64,000 nucleotides of DNA from Populus alba (lineage: Eukaryota > Streptophyta > Magnoliopsida > Malpighiales > Salicaceae): positions 11,352,169 through 11,416,168 of the forward strand of contig NC_133288.1 in NCBI RefSeq assembly GCF_005239225.2. Direction: 5' to 3'. A program made the position numbers and the translations under genes. The notes beneath the pieces were generated by a model. It searched no databases, was not told the origin of the DNA, and worked only from the letters and a program-made list of their open reading frames with translations. Positions 61,335 through 64,000 of this stretch are shown piece by piece. Position 1 is the stretch's first letter. Every line of letters starts with the position of its first letter.

Positions 61335-64000
61335 AATGAAGATACATGGGAGACTAGAATATCAATTGGTTTGCAGGAAGTCATACCAGCTCGGGTGAGG
61401 ATGTGAAGAATATATTTATGTTGACGCAGTATTAAACCCATACTGGTAGACTGAACTTCAATACCCAGAAAGTAGTGAACAACACCTAAGTCACGAAGCT
61501 TGAACTCAGAGCTGAGTAACTGTATAGGGTGATGGAGCATAGTAGAGTTGCTACCCGTGAGCAGAATATCATTAACATACACCAGGAGATAAAAGATATT
61601 AGTACCATCAGATAAGATAAACAGAGAGGTGTCAAACTTGGAAGCTCGGAAACCGATGGAGAGCAAAAAATCACTTAGACGAATGTACCATGCTCTCGAT
61701 GCTTGTTTCAAACCATACAATGATTTGTGCAATATGCACACATAAGATGGAAGAGAAGAGTCAATGAAACCTGGAGGCTGTTTCATGTAGACCTCTTCAG
61801 TAAGAACACCATTGAGGAAGGCATTATGAATATCAAGCTGATGAATCTTCCAATTTCGCGAAACTGCGATAGAGAAAACTAATCGGACAGTGGTCTGCTT
61901 AATAACTAGACTGAAGGTTTCAGAATAATCAATACCTTCCTGCTGGGTAAAACCTTTAGCAACAAGTCGCGCTTTATAGTGCTCAATACTACCATCAACA
62001 CGATGTTTGATCCGATATATCAATATAACCATTTACTACCAACAACGTTCATCGAAGGATAAAATGGAACCAAAGACAAAGTGCGATTTTCACGTAAAGC
62101 GGTGACCTTATCACACATAGCACTATGCCAAATAGCATACCGGTCAACATTAGAGAAAACAAAAGGCTTAGAAGAGGGAGAATACAGTACCCATGTGGAG
62201 GTTGAAGTAGCGGTAACGGAAGCAACCAGATTAGCTGTCTTTGGTTGCTGTGGTTTAAGAGTTATAGGATGTCTGCTGTGTATTAGTGGAGACGCAGGGG
62301 AAGATGGTTGCAACGAGGAGACCTGTGGCAGCTGATAAGAAGACAAATCACTATAAGTTGTAGACTAGCGGGAGAGGATGATAAAGAAGTAGCCTTAAGC
62401 ACAGGACTGTCAACAGAGGAGGGGCTGGAAGCAGAGACTGAAGCTGCAGGAGTGTTGGTCAAGGAGGGCAAAGCAGAGGAGGGACTAGAAAGTTCCCCAA
62501 GACCATGAGGAGAGGAGAATAATTGACGATATGAACCTGCATCATAAGGGTTAGATAAACAAGCATGGGATGATGTGGGTGAAGGCTCAAAATGGGTGGC
62601 GGTGGGTGTTTAACAGTAGCGGAGGAGACCTTTGCAGAATTATCAAATGGAAACACATATTCATGGAAGCGGACATGACGGGAAATATAAATACGGTGAG
62701 ATGCAATGTCAAGACATTGATAACCAAGATGCGAGGAACTATATCCAAAAAACACACATGGAGAGGAACGAAAATCCAATTTATGATTATTATATGGACA
62801 CAGAAAAGGAAAACATAGACACCCAAAGGTATGCAAAAAATGATAATCAGGAGACCGTTGAAATAAACAATCAAACGGAGAGCGATGGGCAAAAACAGGA
62901 GTAGGCATGCAATTTATAAGATAAACAGAGGTTTCAAAAGCATAATTCCAGAATAAAAAAGGTGTTTTACATTGCCCTAAAAGAGTAAAACCTGTTTCCA
63001 CAATATGCCTATGACGACGCTCAACTGTTCCATTTTGTTTATGAGTGTAGGGATAAATCAGACGATGATGAATACCAATGGTCTGAAAAAATGTGGATAC
63101 TTTTCGATATTCACCGGCCCAATCAGTTTGAACAGATTTTATTTTTAATGAAAATTGACGTTCGACAAGAGTCTGAAATTGATAAAAAACAGAGTAAACA
63201 TCAGACTTGGCAACGAGAGGATAATACCATACATATTTAGTATAAGCATCAACAAAGATAATAAAATAATGATAGCCATCTAAAGAAAAAAGAGGAGCAC
63301 GGCCCCACATGTCACTAAAAATTAATTCAAGTGGAGCAGAAGTTTTGTGACCCGTAGGTCCTAAAAACAAACGCGATGATTTTCCTAAAAGACAACTTTG
63401 ACATTAAAAATTAAGACATTTGTTGTTACAAATGTCTTATTTTTCAAGATTAATAATTGAAAAATACATGAAGTATGATGACCTAGTCGACGATGCCATA
63501 AATCGGCAGAGGCAGAAGTGCAGAGAGACCAATAGGCTTGAGGAACTGATGTGACGGAAGACTTGGTCAGGGCATAGAGACCATCTTTACTTTGACCTGA
63601 GAGACGGACTTCATGGGTGTTTAAATCCTTGACATAAAACACACGAGGGTGAAATTCAAAATAAACATTATTATCAAGACAAAATTTCTGAACAGAGAGC
63701 AGAGGTTTCGTGATTGCAGGAACATGAAGAACATTAGATAAGGTGAAAGAATGATGTGGTGTATATTTTTTTGTATGACCAAGATGAGATATAGGAAGGC
63801 CTTACCATCACCAACATGCAAATTATCATTACCAAGATACGGTTCTGAAGCGGTTAAGGTGGCAAGATCAGGTGTGATGTGTTTATTGACATTGGTTTCC
63901 GGAAACCAATCAACAGAACTGGTTGAGGAGAGATTGCGCTGCACCAAGTTGGCATTAGGTTGTTGGCCATAACCTCGCTGCTGGAATTGAAGGCAATGGG
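61335..64000 (-). mobile_element. Decayed Ty1/copia retrotransposon, truncated and running off the window
   Basis: Minus-strand order from right to left: protease region (63640-63950, DWFPETNVNKHITPDLATL), GAG-pre-integrase with LWHRRLGHHT (63480-63520), integrase zinc and core (62459-63410, CQSCLLGKSSRLF, then Asp in LIFSDMWG and VQTDWAGEY and Glu in NGTVERRHRHIVE), RT start (62020-62200, [10 protein letters not shown]) and RT core (61335-62032, [42 protein letters not shown]). The PR-INT-RT order is copia. It is inactive: the protease Asp-Thr-Gly-Ala site reads ETNV, the RT YVDD site reads YVND, there is an 8-bp insertion giving a stop near 62028, there is a frameshift near 63410, and RNase H and the 3' LTR are absent. 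Confidence 0.87.

Noticed and set aside
62081..62904. Open frames on + across the copia region
   Set aside because: Shadows of the minus-strand integrase and linker, which carry the recognisable domains.

Overview
The window is nuclear DNA of a woody eudicot, most probably a poplar or other Salicaceae species. This is inferred from plant gene families with GT-AG introns, very AT-rich intergenic DNA, tRNA-derived SINEs and short AT-rich dispersed repeats of the kind abundant in poplar, and many decayed LTR retrotransposons. The species is inference; the plant origin is firm.

Region by region: 1-3300 holds the 3' end of a TPLATE-complex subunit gene (TWD40-2 like, + strand). 5249-8960 holds a MIP1 leucine-zipper/DUF547 gene on the minus strand whose conserved coding sequence is broken at several places, including a perfect 11-bp tandem duplication, so it looks like a young pseudogene. 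9560-10700 is a trinucleotide-repeat tract, and 10760-20300 is mostly unassigned AT-rich DNA with one SINE. 20336-26007 holds a complete three-exon plant TMEM131-like membrane protein gene (minus strand, 1,344 aa predicted). 26150-33230 is intergenic DNA packed with AT-rich dispersed repeats and at least three tRNA-derived SINE copies. 33250-38250 is a heavily decayed Ty3/gypsy element. 38250-46490 has segmental tandem duplications, another SINE and a decayed PttA/En/Spm (CACTA) transposase-type gene. 46492-46671 is a fragment of a CEP peptide-hormone gene. 46914-48012 is an inverted-repeat element built from a short self-complementary motif. 49070-52504 and 58589-60021 are two copies of one LTR-type repeat; the second is a solo LTR with a 5-bp target duplication. 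54621-55490 is an intact multi-domain CEP precursor gene. 57865-58147 is a miniature LTR element of about 280 bp. 60510-61333 is a gypsy gag relic joined directly to a decayed Ty1/copia element (minus strand) that runs off the right edge.

The genes do not form an operon-like unit. The most biologically interesting content is the CEP pair: an apparently functional precursor with four canonical CEP domains plus degenerate ones, and about 8 kb away on the same strand a CEP fragment with a Ser-to-Cys change inside the hormone. CEPs are secreted, hydroxyprolinated plant peptides that signal nitrogen status and control root growth. The TPLATE-complex gene acts in clathrin-mediated endocytosis, and the TMEM131-like gene is expected in the secretory pathway.

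Limits: exon borders are read by eye from splice consensus and family similarity. No alignments or searches were run, and repeat boundaries are approximate unless a target duplication is given.
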